Source: Actinopolyspora mzabensis (GTDB lineage Bacteria; Actinomycetota; Actinomycetes; Mycobacteriales; Pseudonocardiaceae). From it: a stretch of 64,000 nt of DNA. Location: contig NZ_FNFM01000012.1 in assembly GCF_900101095.1 (NCBI RefSeq), forward strand, positions 1 to 64,000. The letters run 5' to 3'. The notes beneath the pieces were generated by a model. The model did not search any database. It had not been told where the DNA came from and saw only the letters and a program-made list of their open reading frames with translations. Shown piece after piece: positions 8,822-18,141 of the stretch (the stretch's first letter is position 1; each line of letters begins with the position of its first letter). The translations under genes were made by a program, and so were the position numbers.

Positions 8822-9738
8822 GCCATCCGATCACCGTGACCCATCGGCACGGCGAGAACATCACGGTCGCCACTGCGGGGACCGAGATATTGAACTACGT
8901 GTACAAACCGGACCCGGTCGAGTACGAATCGCGGAAACCGTACGTACACCCGCTGCGCACCCTCGCCGGAAACACCGTCACCGGATACCGGCCGAACGAC
9001 CATCGCTGGCACAAGGGTCTGCAACTGACGGCCAGTCACGTTTCGGGCCAGAACTTCTGGGGCGGGCACAGCTACGTCACCGGTGAGGGCTACCGGGAAC
9101 TGCCGGAACGGATCGGCTCGATGCGCCACGACGAGTTCGAATCGTTCGAGGTCGAGCCCGACGAGCTGCGGTTCACCGAACGGTTGCACTGGCTGCACAA
9201 CGACGGAACACCCTGGGGACGAGAGCACCGCAGCATCAGGGTGCACTCCGTCGAGCCGGCACGGGGCAGCTGGGCGCTCGACTGGTCGATCCGCCTGGTC
9301 AACGTGCGCGAGCAGCCGCTGCGTTTCGGCAGCCCGACCACCGCCGGACGCGAGATGGCGGGCTACACCGGGCTGCACTGGCGTGGCCCGCGCGAGTTCA
9401 CCGGGGGCGACGTACTCGGCCCGGACGGGTTTTCCGGCGAGGACGGGATGATGGGCCGCCAGGCGCGTTGGCTGGGATTCGTCGGGGAGCACGACGAGGT
9501 CGACCGCTGTTCCACGGTGGTCTTCGAGCACGCTCCCGCGAACGAACACGCCATTCACGAGTCCCACTGGTTCGTGCGCTCGGAACCCACCCCCGCGGTG
9601 GCACTCTCCTGGGCCTTTTTCGAGGAGTTCGAACTTCGGCCGGGCGCGGACTTCTCCTACACCTATCGAATCCTGCTGGCAGACGGAGCCAGGGATCACG
9701 AACAGATCGAACGAGAACTCGACGAGCACTCCTGGTAG
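8818..9738 (+). CDS. PmoA-like protein (DUF6807 family)
   Basis: A 306-residue protein of the PmoA/DUF6807 family, recognised by GYRPNDHRWHKGLQL near the N-terminus, FWGGHSYV, and the large polar beta-rich body without signal peptide. The family has no settled reaction but often accompanies Gfo/Idh/MocA dehydrogenases and sugar isomerases in carbohydrate loci. The conserved His/Asp cluster suggests metal or sugar binding. It overlaps the upstream dehydrogenase by 4 bp and is followed 9 bp later by a cupin gene, so these three probably act on the same substrate. The methane-monooxygenase name is historical and should not be taken literally. Confidence 0.75.
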   Translation: MSHPITVTHRHGENITVATAGTEILNYVYKPDPVEYESRKPYVHPLRTLAGNTVTGYRPNDHRWHKGLQLTASHVSGQNFWGGHSYVTGEGYRELPERIGSMRHDEFESFEVEPDELRFTERLHWLHNDGTPWGREHRSIRVHSVEPARGSWALDWSIRLVNVREQPLRFGSPTTAGREMAGYTGLHWRGPREFTGGDVLGPDGFSGEDGMMGRQARWLGFVGEHDEVDRCSTVVFEHAPANEHAIHESHWFVRSEPTPAVALSWAFFEEFELRPGADFSYTYRILLADGARDHEQIERELDEHSW

Positions 9739-9747
9739 GAGGTCGGC

Positions 9748-10491
9748 ATGACCGAGGACCGGCCGATACCGCTTCCCGGAGCGATCGGCATTTCCCATGT
9801 GGACTGCTACGACTGGCCCGCGGCGGATGGGCTCGGCGGTGGCAGTCCGCACATGCACCTGGCCTGCACGGAGGCCTATGTGGTCATCGAAGGCAGTGGC
9901 GTGGTGCAGACCCTGAGTTCTGCCGGTTACCGCGAGGACGAGCTCACAGCCGGAGCGGTCGCGTGGTTCGAACCGGGAACGGTACACCGCATGGTGGGGC
10001 ACGAAAAGCTGCGCGTGACGGTTTTGATGCAGAACAGCGGGCTGCCGGAGGCAGGTGACGCGGTGTTCACCTTCCCCCCGGAAATCCTGGCCGATCGGGA
10101 GGCCTACGCCGCGGCCGCGACACTGCCTCGGGATTCGGACCCCGAGGACGCGGCCCGCCGTCGCAGGGATCTGGCGGTCTCCGGCTACCTGCCGCTGCGG
10201 GACGCGCTGCATGCCGGGGACCCCGAACCGTTGCGCGAGTTCCATCGCGCGGCCGCGGCACTGGTCGCGCCCAGGGTGGACCACTGGAAGAAGCTGTGGC
10301 GCGACGGCGCGCGGGCCGCCGCCGAGCTCACCGGCGCCCGGCTCCACGCGCTCGCCGAGGGCGACGCGGCAGAGCTGGCGAACTCGCGGGTGCGGCTGGC
10401 CCATCCGTCCAGGCAGGGCGGATACGGCATGTGCGGCAGACGCGACGAGTACGAGATTCCCGGCACGACCGTCGCGTACGGAGGCGAGTGA
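9748..10491 (+). CDS. Cupin-domain protein
   Basis: A 247-residue cytoplasmic protein with an N-terminal cupin barrel: SPHMHLACTEAYVVIEG matches the histidine/glutamate metal motif (H, H and E positions), and PGTVHRMVG supplies the last histidine. The C-terminal half is helical and acidic, with no recognised domain. Cupins in sugar operons act as isomerases, epimerases or sensors. The actual role is unknown. It is coupled to the next gene by a one-base TGATG overlap. Confidence 0.75.
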   Translation: MTEDRPIPLPGAIGISHVDCYDWPAADGLGGGSPHMHLACTEAYVVIEGSGVVQTLSSAGYREDELTAGAVAWFEPGTVHRMVGHEKLRVTVLMQNSGLPEAGDAVFTFPPEILADREAYAAAATLPRDSDPEDAARRRRDLAVSGYLPLRDALHAGDPEPLREFHRAAAALVAPRVDHWKKLWRDGARAAAELTGARLHALAEGDAAELANSRVRLAHPSRQGGYGMCGRRDEYEIPGTTVAYGGE

Positions 10492-11798
10492 TGCGGCAGC
10501 GAGCGAGGAGAGCCCCGAAGCCGACACCGGTCGGTAAGATCCCCGTGCTGACGACGGCGGTACTGCTGTTGTGCGGCCTGCTCGCCGGTTGTGGCGCGAG
10601 CGCCGACGGCGCGGCGGGCGGCAAGGTCGAACTGCAGTTCAGCTGGTGGGGAAACGCCGACCGGGCCGAGGTCACCAACGAGGCCGTCGAGCTGTTCGAG
10701 CAGCGCAACCCCGACATCGAGGTGCAGACCTCGTTCTCCAGCTACAACTCCTACATCCAGAAGCTGGCCACCCAGGCGGCCGGTGGCAACGCACCCGACG
10801 TGATGCAGCTGGACTACCGGCAGATCAGCCAGTACGCCTCGGCGGGACTGCTGCTCGACCTGGACGAGCAGTCCGCCATCAGCACCGAGAACGTCACCTC
10901 GGCGATGCTGCGCACCGGCCAGTCGAGCGGCGAGCAGTACGCCATTCCGATGGGTCGGACCTCGCAGGTGCTGGTCTACGACTCCGCCGCGTGGCAGCGG
11001 GCCGGGGTCGCGGAGCCGGAGTACGGCTGGACCTGGCAGGACTGGAGCCGCGCGATGCGCAAGCTGGGCGAGGCCACCGACGAGACGGGAGCCACCGATC
11101 CGGGGTGGAGCGAGGACTGGTTCGAGGTGTGGCTGCGTGGCCGCGGCAAGGGCCTCTACACCGACAGCGGGAAGCTGAACTACGACGCGGCGGATCTCGC
11201 CCGGTTCTGGCGCACCACGAACGAGCTCAGCCAGCAGGGCGCGGTCAGTCCGGCTCGGCAGACAACCCAGATCGACGGTTCCGCGGCGAACATGCCGTTC
11301 GGGCGGGGCAACGCGCTGTCCGGGTTCACCTGGGACTCGGCGGTGGGCGGTTTCCAGGCCCTGATCGGTGACAGCCTGCGGCTGGCTCCGCTGCCGGTCG
11401 GCCCGGACGGCACACCCGGGCAGTACTTCAAGCCTTCCATGCTGATCGGCGCCTCGGCCAACAGCCCGCACCCGGAGGCCGCCTCGAAACTCGTCGACTT
11501 TCTGATCAACGATCCCCGGGCGGGCGAGATCCTGGGAGTGAGCCGGGGGCTGCCCGTCAACCGGACGATCCGCGAGAACATCACCCCCACCCTGACCGGG
11601 TTGGACAAACGCATCGCCGAGTTCCAGGAAAGCCTGGACGGCAAACTGCTGGCACCGCCGAGCGCGCCCCCGCAGGGAGATCTGGCGCTGCAAACCGCAT
11701 TCCAGCGCGACTACGACCATGTCGGATTCGAACTGCAGTCACCGCGAAGAACGGCTGAGCAGTTCCTCACCAACGCGAGATCGGAGCTGCAGCGATGA
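10491..11798 (+). CDS. ABC transporter sugar-binding lipoprotein, CUT1 family
   Basis: A 435-residue extracellular solute-binding protein. The first 35 residues are a lipoprotein signal, with a positive start, hydrophobic core and lipobox LLAGC. The mature part begins with VELQFSWWGNADRAEVTNEA, typical of family 1 solute-binding proteins for oligosaccharides, and has APDVMQLDY. The start ATG 10491 overlaps the cupin stop. The gene precedes two permease genes with ATGA overlap. The ligand is not evident. Neighbouring catabolic genes suggest a glycoside or sugar acid. Confidence 0.93.
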   Translation: MRQRARRAPKPTPVGKIPVLTTAVLLLCGLLAGCGASADGAAGGKVELQFSWWGNADRAEVTNEAVELFEQRNPDIEVQTSFSSYNSYIQKLATQAAGGNAPDVMQLDYRQISQYASAGLLLDLDEQSAISTENVTSAMLRTGQSSGEQYAIPMGRTSQVLVYDSAAWQRAGVAEPEYGWTWQDWSRAMRKLGEATDETGATDPGWSEDWFEVWLRGRGKGLYTDSGKLNYDAADLARFWRTTNELSQQGAVSPARQTTQIDGSAANMPFGRGNALSGFTWDSAVGGFQALIGDSLRLAPLPVGPDGTPGQYFKPSMLIGASANSPHPEAASKLVDFLINDPRAGEILGVSRGLPVNRTIRENITPTLTGLDKRIAEFQESLDGKLLAPPSAPPQGDLALQTAFQRDYDHVGFELQSPRRTAEQFLTNARSELQR

Positions 11799-12772
11799 AC
11801 GTCGAAGCACCTGATCAACAGGTGAGTCCACCACGCGAGAGACCGGGTTCCGAGTCCGCCGCGGCGGACTCCGCCACCCAGCGGAACCGTCCACGACGGC
11901 GTGAGGGGCCCGCCTGGGTCTTCCTGTCACCGTGGCTGTTGGGAGCGGCGGTACTGACGCTGACCCCGATGCTGGTCTCGCTGTACCTGTCTTTCACCCA
12001 GTACGACCTGTTCACCGCACCGGAGTGGGTGGGGCTGGACAACTACGTCCACATGTTCACCTCCGATCCCCGCTACTGGAGATCGGCGCTGAACACCCTA
12101 ATCTACGTACTGGTGGCGGTACCGCTGCAGCTGGCGGTGGCGCTGGCCGTGGCCTTGGCACTGAACTCCATGGGACGCGGCAAGGGATTCTACCGCTCGG
12201 CGTTCTACGCCCCCTCGTTGCTGGGCGCGAGCATGAGTATCGCCCTGGTCTGGCGCGCGCTGTTCAACGACGGCGGCACGGTCGATGACATGCTGTCGAC
12301 GTTCGGCATCGACATGGGCGGGTGGGTGAACCAACCGGGCTGGGCACTGCTGGTGGTCGCGTTGCTGACGATCTGGCAGTTCGGTGCCCCGATGGTGATC
12401 TTCCTGGCAGGCCTGCAGCAGGTGCCGCACGAGCTGTACGAAGCGGCCGAGGTGGACGGAGCGGGACGGGTCAGGCGGTTCCTGTCGGTCACGCTGCCGA
12501 TGCTCTCGCCGGTGCTGTTCTTCAATCTGGTGCTGCAGACCATCCAGGCGTTCCAGGTGTTCACCCCGGCGTTCACGGTCAGCGGCGGTCGCGGTGGCCC
12601 CGCCGACTCGACGCTGTTCTACACGCTCTACCTGTACGACCGCGGATTCACCGCCTCGCACATGGGCTACGCCTCGGCGATGGCCTGGGTGCTGCTCGTG
12701 GTCATCGGAATCGTGACCGCGCTGCTGTTCCGCAGCTCGCGCTCCTGGGTCTTCTACAACGATAAGGGGTGA
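11795..12772 (+). CDS. ABC sugar transporter permease, MalF-like
   Basis: The 325-residue inner-membrane permease has six predicted membrane segments after a charged cytoplasmic N-terminus. The EAA loop ELYEAAEVDGAGRVRRFLSV contacts the ATPase. The start overlaps the binding-protein stop by 4 bp. It pairs with the next permease as the CUT1 heterodimer. Confidence 0.93.
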   Translation: MNVEAPDQQVSPPRERPGSESAAADSATQRNRPRRREGPAWVFLSPWLLGAAVLTLTPMLVSLYLSFTQYDLFTAPEWVGLDNYVHMFTSDPRYWRSALNTLIYVLVAVPLQLAVALAVALALNSMGRGKGFYRSAFYAPSLLGASMSIALVWRALFNDGGTVDDMLSTFGIDMGGWVNQPGWALLVVALLTIWQFGAPMVIFLAGLQQVPHELYEAAEVDGAGRVRRFLSVTLPMLSPVLFFNLVLQTIQAFQVFTPAFTVSGGRGGPADSTLFYTLYLYDRGFTASHMGYASAMAWVLLVVIGIVTALLFRSSRSWVFYNDKG

Positions 12773-12774
12773 CG

Positions 12775-13641
12775 ATGGTAGCCGTCCGAGAATCCGCGCC
12801 GAGACGCCACATCGACTGGGGGCGCGTCGGGCTGCACGTCGGGTGTCTGGCCGTGTTGCTGGTCATGCTCTACCCGCTGGCCTGGCTGATCGCGACCTCG
12901 TTCAAACCCGCCGACGAGGTGATATCGAGCCTGCGGCTGCTGCCGAGCAGGCTTGCGATGAGCAACTACACCACCGCGCTGGAAGGTGTGGGCGGGGTGA
13001 GTGTGCTGCGGCTGATCGGCAACTCGCTGGTCATCTCCACGGGGGCGGTGTTGGGCAACGTGATCAGTTGCTCCCTCGCCGCTTACGCCTTCGCCCGACT
13101 GCGCTTCACGCTGCGGGGACCACTGTTCGCGCTGATGTTGGCCACGATCATGCTGCCGCAGCACGCGGTGCTGATTCCGCAGTACATCGTGTTCAACCAG
13201 CTGGGGATGGTCAACACCTTCTGGCCGCTGGTGCTGCCGAAATTCCTGGCCACCGACGCGTTCTTCGTGTTCCTGACCGTGCAGTTCATGCGCGGCATCC
13301 CCAAGGAGCTCGACGAGGCGGCCACGCTCGACGGATGCGGGCCGTTCCGAACCTTCTTCCGGATCATCCTGCCGCTGAGCAGGCCGGCACTGATCACCAC
13401 CGCGATATTCACCTTCATCTGGACCTGGAACGACTTCTTCCTGCAGCTGATCTACCTGTTCGAGCCGGAGAAGTTCACGATCACACTGGCACTGCGCTCC
13501 TTCGTGGACACCTCCAGCCAGTCCGCCTACGGTCCGATGTTCGCCATGTCGGTGATCGCGCTGCTTCCCATCGTGCTGTTCTTCATGGCCTTCCAGCGAT
13601 TCCTGGTGGAGGGCATGGCCAGCTCCGGGGTGAAGGGGTGA
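12775..13641 (+). CDS. ABC sugar transporter permease, MalG-like
   Basis: A 288-residue second permease with six membrane segments and the EAA loop ELDEAATLDGCGPFRTFFRI. ATG 12775 is preferred because AAGGGG lies 5 nt upstream. The in-frame GTG at 12769 would overlap that site but is possible, since it overlaps the previous stop as GTGA. The C-terminus VEGMASSGVKG is typical of MalG-type proteins. Confidence 0.92.
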   Translation: MVAVRESAPRRHIDWGRVGLHVGCLAVLLVMLYPLAWLIATSFKPADEVISSLRLLPSRLAMSNYTTALEGVGGVSVLRLIGNSLVISTGAVLGNVISCSLAAYAFARLRFTLRGPLFALMLATIMLPQHAVLIPQYIVFNQLGMVNTFWPLVLPKFLATDAFFVFLTVQFMRGIPKELDEAATLDGCGPFRTFFRIILPLSRPALITTAIFTFIWTWNDFFLQLIYLFEPEKFTITLALRSFVDTSSQSAYGPMFAMSVIALLPIVLFFMAFQRFLVEGMASSGVKG

Positions 13642-13648
13642 GCACCGA

Positions 13649-14260
13649 ATGACAGCCACCGATGCGGGCGGACAGCGCGGGCCGTTCGGCGCGGGGTTCG
13701 AACTGTTCGCCGACATGCTGGCCATCGGCGTGGCCACCACGCTGGCCTCACTACCGGTGATCACCGCTCCCGCCGCGGTGTCCACCGGCTGCGGACAGTT
13801 GCGAGCACGTTCCGAGGGACGCCGCGCCCCCGACGAGGGCGGCTACTTCCGCACGTTGGCACGACGGCTGGGGAGCACACGGGGTCCCGCCGACCTGACA
13901 GCGGGTCTGGTGATGACGCTGCTCGGTGCGATGTTGGTCCTCGACCTACTACTGGTACGCGGCACGCAAGGGATTCCCGGCGCCGGAATCGTCACGGTGA
14001 TACTCATGCTGCTGCTGGCGATGCTCGCGGCCGTCTGCCTGCGAGCGGTCGCGCTGCCCGAATCCGAGCACGGCTGGCTGGCGGCACTGCGCACCTCCGT
14101 ACGGGCGAGTGTGCTGGATCCGCTGGGCAGCGTACTGCTGGTGGCAGCCGTGGCGGTGGCGGCACTGTGCGTGTGGATGATGCCCGTGCTCGCCGTGCTG
14201 ATGCTCGGGCCGCTGATCCTGGCGGCCACGGCGGTCCGGGCACGCGTTCCGGCCCACTGA
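13649..14260 (+). CDS. YesL-like membrane protein (DUF624)
   Basis: A 203-residue protein with about five hydrophobic segments, beginning FELFADMLAIGVATTLASLPVITAPAA, which is the DUF624 opening (FNPF/F-x-x-L and P-T-x-PA type). YesL of Bacillus subtilis belongs to this family and sits in the rhamnogalacturonan operon beside a CUT1 transporter. The function is not established, but an accessory role for sugar transport is usually assumed. It follows the permease by 7 bp. Confidence 0.75.
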   Translation: MTATDAGGQRGPFGAGFELFADMLAIGVATTLASLPVITAPAAVSTGCGQLRARSEGRRAPDEGGYFRTLARRLGSTRGPADLTAGLVMTLLGAMLVLDLLLVRGTQGIPGAGIVTVILMLLLAMLAAVCLRAVALPESEHGWLAALRTSVRASVLDPLGSVLLVAAVAVAALCVWMMPVLAVLMLGPLILAATAVRARVPAH

Positions 14261-14332
14261 CTTCGTCGCCCCGCGGGCCCCTCGGCCATACCCCCGAACA
14301 CTCTCCGTTCCAGACAAGCAGAGGAAGAATTC

Positions 14333-15484
14333 ATGTCGCGGAAAACACTGCGTATCGCGCTCAACGGCGTCACCGGGCGAATGGGGTACCGCCAACACCT
14401 GTTGCGTTCCATCCTGGAGCTGCGTGATCAGGGCGGCATCGAGATCGCCGACGGCGAACGGGTGATGCTGGAACCGGTGTTGGTGGGCCGCAACTCCGCC
14501 AAACTCGCCGAGATAGCCCAACAACACTCGATCGAGGAGTGGAGCACCGAACTCGACACCGTGCTCTCCGACGACTCGGTGGACGTCTACTTCGACTCCC
14601 AGATCACTTCGGCCAGGGAACAGGGGATCCGGGCAGCCGTCGCGGCGGGCAAACACGTCTACTCCGAGAAACCGGTCGCCGAGACCTCGGCCGGCGCCAT
14701 GGAACTGGCCAGGCTCGCCGAACGGGCCGGGATCCGGCACGGCGTGGTGCACGACAAGCTGTTCCTGCCCGGACTGTTGAAGCTGCGCAGGCTGCTCGAC
14801 GGCGGATTCTTCGGGCAGGTGCTGTCGGTACGCGGCGAATTCGGGTACTGGGTCTTCGAGGGCGACTGGCAGAGCTCGCAACGGCCGAGCTGGAACTACC
14901 GCAGCGAGGACGGGGGCGGGATCGTCTCGGACATGTTCTGTCACTGGCACTACGTGCTGGAGAACCTGTTCGGACGCGTGGAGTCGGTTACGGCAAGGGC
15001 CACCACCCACATCCCCCGTCGCTGGGACGAGCAGGGCAACGCCTACGAGGCCACCGCCGACGACTCCGCCTACGGGATCTTCGAACTCGCCGACGGGGTG
15101 ATAGCACAGATCAACTCGTCGTGGGCGGTTCGGGTCAACCGGGACGAACTGGTGGAGTTCCAGGTCGACGGTACCGAGGGAAGCGCCGTGGCCGGGTTGC
15201 GCGGCTGCCGGGTGCAGCACCGGTCGATGACGCCGAAACCGGTGTGGAACCCCGATCTGCCCACCGGAGAACGTTTCCGCGAGCAGTGGTCGCAGGTTCC
15301 GGACAACGAGGAGTTCGGCAACGGTTTCAAGGCCCAGTGGGAGCGGTTCCTACACGACGTCCTGCGGGACAGGCCCCACCCGTACGACTTCTTCGCGGGT
15401 GCACGCGGCATCCAGCTGGCCGAAGCGGGGCTGCGTTCCTCCAGCACCGGACAACGGATCCGACTGGACAACCTCGAGCAGTGA
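14333..15484 (+). CDS. Second Gfo/Idh/MocA-family oxidoreductase
   Basis: A 383-residue NAD(P)-dependent dehydrogenase. The nucleotide site reads IALNGVTGRMGYRQHL, more like a GxTGRMG loop than the usual GxGxxG. The lysine motif YSEKPVAETSAG is intact, and GGGIVSDMFCHWHYVLENL supplies the catalytic histidine. The ATG has a GAGGAAG site. It lies 72 bp after the DUF624 gene and before the transport ATPase. Two different Gfo/Idh/MocA enzymes in one operon suggest an oxidation plus a later reduction or a second oxidation of the same sugar. Confidence 0.85.
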   Translation: MSRKTLRIALNGVTGRMGYRQHLLRSILELRDQGGIEIADGERVMLEPVLVGRNSAKLAEIAQQHSIEEWSTELDTVLSDDSVDVYFDSQITSAREQGIRAAVAAGKHVYSEKPVAETSAGAMELARLAERAGIRHGVVHDKLFLPGLLKLRRLLDGGFFGQVLSVRGEFGYWVFEGDWQSSQRPSWNYRSEDGGGIVSDMFCHWHYVLENLFGRVESVTARATTHIPRRWDEQGNAYEATADDSAYGIFELADGVIAQINSSWAVRVNRDELVEFQVDGTEGSAVAGLRGCRVQHRSMTPKPVWNPDLPTGERFREQWSQVPDNEEFGNGFKAQWERFLHDVLRDRPHPYDFFAGARGIQLAEAGLRSSSTGQRIRLDNLEQ

Positions 15485-15524
15485 CGTCGAACAACCGCCA
15501 AACACACCCCGAAAAGGACGATCG

Positions 15525-16613
15525 ATGTCGCGAGTGACCTATCACGACGCCGCACGTGTGTTCACCGGTAACTCTCCTGTCCGCGCGGTCGACAACCTGC
15601 GGCTGACCGTCGACGACGGCGAGTTCCTGGTGCTGGTCGGACCGTCCGGCTCCGGCAAGTCCACCGCGCTGCGCATGCTGGCGGGTCTGGAGGAGATCGA
15701 CGAGGGCAGCGTGCACATCGGCGACACCGACGTGACCTCGATGCCACCCAAGTCCCGTGACATCGCGATGGTCTTTCAGTCCTACGCGCTGTACCCGCAC
15801 ATGACCGTGGCCGAGAACATGGGGTTCGCGCTGAAACTGCGCCGGATTCCCAAGCAGGACGTGCGGCAGCGCGTGGCGGAGGCGGCCGAGCTGCTGGACC
15901 TGACCGAGTATCTGGACCGCAAGCCCAGAGCGCTGTCCGGCGGGCAACGACAACGTGTCGCCATGGGCAGGGCCATCGTGCGGGAGCCCTCGGTGTTCCT
16001 GATGGACGAGCCACTGTCGAACCTGGACGCCAAGCTGCGGGTGGAGACCCGAGCCAACATCGCCGCGCTGCAGCGCAGGCTCGGCACGACCACCATCTAC
16101 GTCACCCACGACCAGACCGAGGCCATGACGATGGGACACCGCGTAGCGGTGCTGGCGGACGGAGTGCTGCAACAGTGTGACACTCCCAGGGAGCTCTACG
16201 AACGCCCTGCCAACGCCTTCGTGGCGGGCTTCATCGGCTCACCCGCGATGAACCTGGAGACCGTGCCGCTGACCGCCGAGGGGGCCCGACTGGACGAGGT
16301 GACCCTGCCGATCCCCCGCGGAGCGATGGACTCCCTGGGCGGTGGCTCGGAGGTCACCGTCGGAATCAGGCCCGAATCACTGCGGCTGGTCTCCGACGAA
16401 CAACCGGACAGCCTCGCACTGCACGTGGAGCTCGTCGAGGAGTTGGGAGCCGACTGCCTGATTCACGGCCGGACCGCTGTGGACGGCAAACGGCTGATCG
16501 TGCGTGCCGACGGGCGCAGGCCACCGGCACTGGGCGACACGGTGCACGTGGTGGTGCGCGACCCCGAGGAAATCCACCTGTTCGACGCCGGAAGCGGCAA
16601 CCGAACAGCGTAG
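15525..16613 (+). CDS. ABC transporter ATP-binding protein, MalK/UgpC-like
   Basis: A 362-residue ATPase for the CUT1 permease pair. Walker A GPSGSGKST, Q-loop FQSYALYPHM, signature LSGGQRQRVAMGR, Walker B VFLMDEP and the D-loop SNLDAKLR are complete, and a C-terminal TOBE regulatory domain follows from residue ~240. The ATG at 15525 is 40 bp after the dehydrogenase stop. The upstream in-frame extension lacks a ribosome site. Its presence in the operon is unusual, because many actinomycete CUT1 systems share a distant MsiK ATPase. Confidence 0.94.
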   Translation: MSRVTYHDAARVFTGNSPVRAVDNLRLTVDDGEFLVLVGPSGSGKSTALRMLAGLEEIDEGSVHIGDTDVTSMPPKSRDIAMVFQSYALYPHMTVAENMGFALKLRRIPKQDVRQRVAEAAELLDLTEYLDRKPRALSGGQRQRVAMGRAIVREPSVFLMDEPLSNLDAKLRVETRANIAALQRRLGTTTIYVTHDQTEAMTMGHRVAVLADGVLQQCDTPRELYERPANAFVAGFIGSPAMNLETVPLTAEGARLDEVTLPIPRGAMDSLGGGSEVTVGIRPESLRLVSDEQPDSLALHVELVEELGADCLIHGRTAVDGKRLIVRADGRRPPALGDTVHVVVRDPEEIHLFDAGSGNRTA

Positions 16614-16644
16614 AACCTCGCGCTCCGCGAGCGCGACAGCCCCG

Positions 16645-16678
16645 GGCCGGTGACCAACGTGCTCCGTGGTCACCGGCC
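16645..16678 (+). terminator. Terminator hairpin after the transport operon
   Basis: GGCCGGTGACCA (16645-16656) pairs perfectly with TGGTCACCGGCC (16667-16678) around a 10-nt loop, 31 bp after the ATPase stop. No uridine run follows. The rest of the gap up to 16894 contains imperfect TTTCC/GGAAA inverted repeats but no gene. Confidence 0.75.
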
Positions 16679-16894
16679 ACGACACCCGCACTTCACCGGT
16701 ACGGTTGTCCGGGCCCGTACCGCTGAGCGACCGTCTTGGAACTGCCACTCCGCACGCCCCCTTTCCTGGGCAGGGGCCCCGGGAAAGCCCCTCGTCGACG
16801 CCGAATGAGTTCACTGGTGCTTTCCTGTCGTGTCGTCGACCGGAAAGGGTTTTCTCCGGTTCCGACACGTCGAAAGCCACGTCACCAACACCCC

Positions 16895-16997
16895 CCGCGC
16901 GGGTCTCCAGTGCGCTCTCGCGAGGACTCCGGAGACGTGGCGCCGTACCTACTCGATGTCTCCGGACCCGCTCACGAGACGTGCGAGAGGTTCCGCC
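16895..16997 (+). repeat. Structured intergenic repeat, copy 1
   Basis: A 103-bp unit, also found at 20482-20585 in the same orientation. An outer 7-bp stem (CTCTCGC 16915-16921 with GCGAGAG 16983-16989) encloses an inner perfect 9-bp stem (TCCGGAGAC 16928-16936 with GTCTCCGGA 16958-16966). The 21-nt loop begins GTGGCG and ends ACTCGAT. The unit ends GTGCGAGAGGTTCCGCC, 38 bp before the stop of the convergent lacI gene. The inner-stem sequences differ between copies with compensating changes, implying that structure is conserved. The nature, RNA or mobile hairpin element, is unknown. Confidence 0.7.
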
Positions 16998-17034
16998 GAA
17001 CGAGCGACCCGACAACCCGGGTGGAAAACTTCGA

Positions 17035-18066
17035 TCAGCTCACCGGTGGTGTGCTGGCGCGAACTACCACCTCACCGCTGAACCGGCGGGTGCGGGAACG
17101 TTCGGCGGGCTCGTCGAGCAGGAAGCCCAGTGCCTGCTCACCGAGACGTTCCAGCGGGATCCGCACCGTCGTCAACGACGGCCACACGTCCCGCAGGCTG
17201 GCGATGTCGTCGAAACCCGCCACGGCCAGCTCGTCCGGCAACCGCACTCCCCGATCACGGAACGCCGACAGTGCCCCCACCGCCATGACGTCGTTGACCG
17301 CGAACACGCATTCGGGAGCACGCTCGCGTTCGAGCAGTTCCGAGGCCGCCTCGTAGCCACCGTCGCGGGTGAACTCCCCGTTGATCACGTCTCGCCCCGC
17401 CACCTCGATCCCGTGCCGACGCAGCCCTTCTCGGAAACCCGCCAGCCGGTCACGGGCGGTGAGCAGATCGGCGGGCCCGGCGAGAACGGCGAACCTGCGG
17501 TAGCCAAGGTTCACGAGTTCCTCGGCCAACGCGCGGGCCCCGCTCTGGTTCTCGACGATCACGGTGTCCGCGGGCAGGATGTGCTGCCCGATGGCAGCGG
17601 CCCGCCCGCCCGCGGCGGTGTACGCGTCCAGCTCGGCCCGCAACGCCTCCAGCTGCTCCTCATTGGTGGTACGACTACCCACCAGGACGACGCCGCGTGC
17701 CTGTTGACTGCGCAGTGAGGCGACGTACTCGGCCTCGCGCTCGAAGCGACGCTCCGTACTGGCCAGGGTAATGATCAGGCCGTGCGGCTCCGCGTGCCGA
17801 ACGACGCTGGCGGCGATGGTGGAAAAGTACGGATCGGAGATGTCCGGAACCACCAGACCGACGACATCGGTGCCACCCCGCGCCATGGCCTGCGCGGGAG
17901 CGCTGGGCGAATAGTCCAGGTTCGCGGCGGCCTGCCGGACTCGCTCCCGCAGGTCCGCGCCGACGCTGCGCGTACTGCCGTTGAGAACTCGTGACGCGGT
18001 GGCCAACGAAACCCCGGCCTGACGCGCGACATCGACCAGGTTCACCTTGCCGGAACCACGCGGCAT
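17035..18066 (-). CDS. LacI-family transcriptional regulator of the sugar region
   Basis: A 343-residue repressor with the LacI N-terminal helix-turn-helix and hinge (VNLVDVARQAGVSLATASRVLNGS) and a periplasmic-binding-protein-like effector domain (GLVVPDISDPYFSTIAASV). The ATG at 18066 follows GGGAGGACCG. It is divergent from the DUF993 operon and lies between the two catabolic operons. GGAAA-N4-TTTCC palindromes in front of itself (18104-18123), the DUF993 operon (18174-18187) and the transport operon (7633-7644) make a three-target regulon likely. The effector is probably a sugar intermediate and is unknown. Confidence 0.92.
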   Translation of the reverse strand: MPRGSGKVNLVDVARQAGVSLATASRVLNGSTRSVGADLRERVRQAAANLDYSPSAPAQAMARGGTDVVGLVVPDISDPYFSTIAASVVRHAEPHGLIITLASTERRFEREAEYVASLRSQQARGVVLVGSRTTNEEQLEALRAELDAYTAAGGRAAAIGQHILPADTVIVENQSGARALAEELVNLGYRRFAVLAGPADLLTARDRLAGFREGLRRHGIEVAGRDVINGEFTRDGGYEAASELLERERAPECVFAVNDVMAVGALSAFRDRGVRLPDELAVAGFDDIASLRDVWPSLTTVRIPLERLGEQALGFLLDEPAERSRTRRFSGEVVVRASTPPVS

Positions 18067-18103
18067 CGGTCCTCCCTCACCCTCGGGTGATCCGATGTTA
18101 CCC

Positions 18104-18123
18104 GCTGGAAAACTCTTTCCAGC
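18104..18123. promoter_or_regulatory. Candidate LacI operator in front of the regulator gene
   Basis: GCTGGAAA-ACTC-TTTCCAGC is a perfect 8+8 inverted repeat. Its centre, GGAAAACTCTTTCC, shares the outer half-sites of the GGAAAGCGCTTTCC operator 56 bp away. It lies 38 bp upstream of the lacI start, fitting autoregulation. Confidence 0.65.
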
Positions 18124-18141
18124 ATGCTCCCCGAAGATTTC

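Noticed and set aside
8509-10527. 672-codon open frame on the minus strand opposite the PmoA and cupin genes
   Set aside because: It is a shadow of plus-strand genes with clear families, ATGA overlaps and ribosome sites; its translation has no recognisable motif.
10185-11720. 511-codon minus-strand frame opposite the sugar-binding lipoprotein
   Set aside because: The plus-strand lipoprotein has a signal, lipobox and family motifs; the antisense frame has none.
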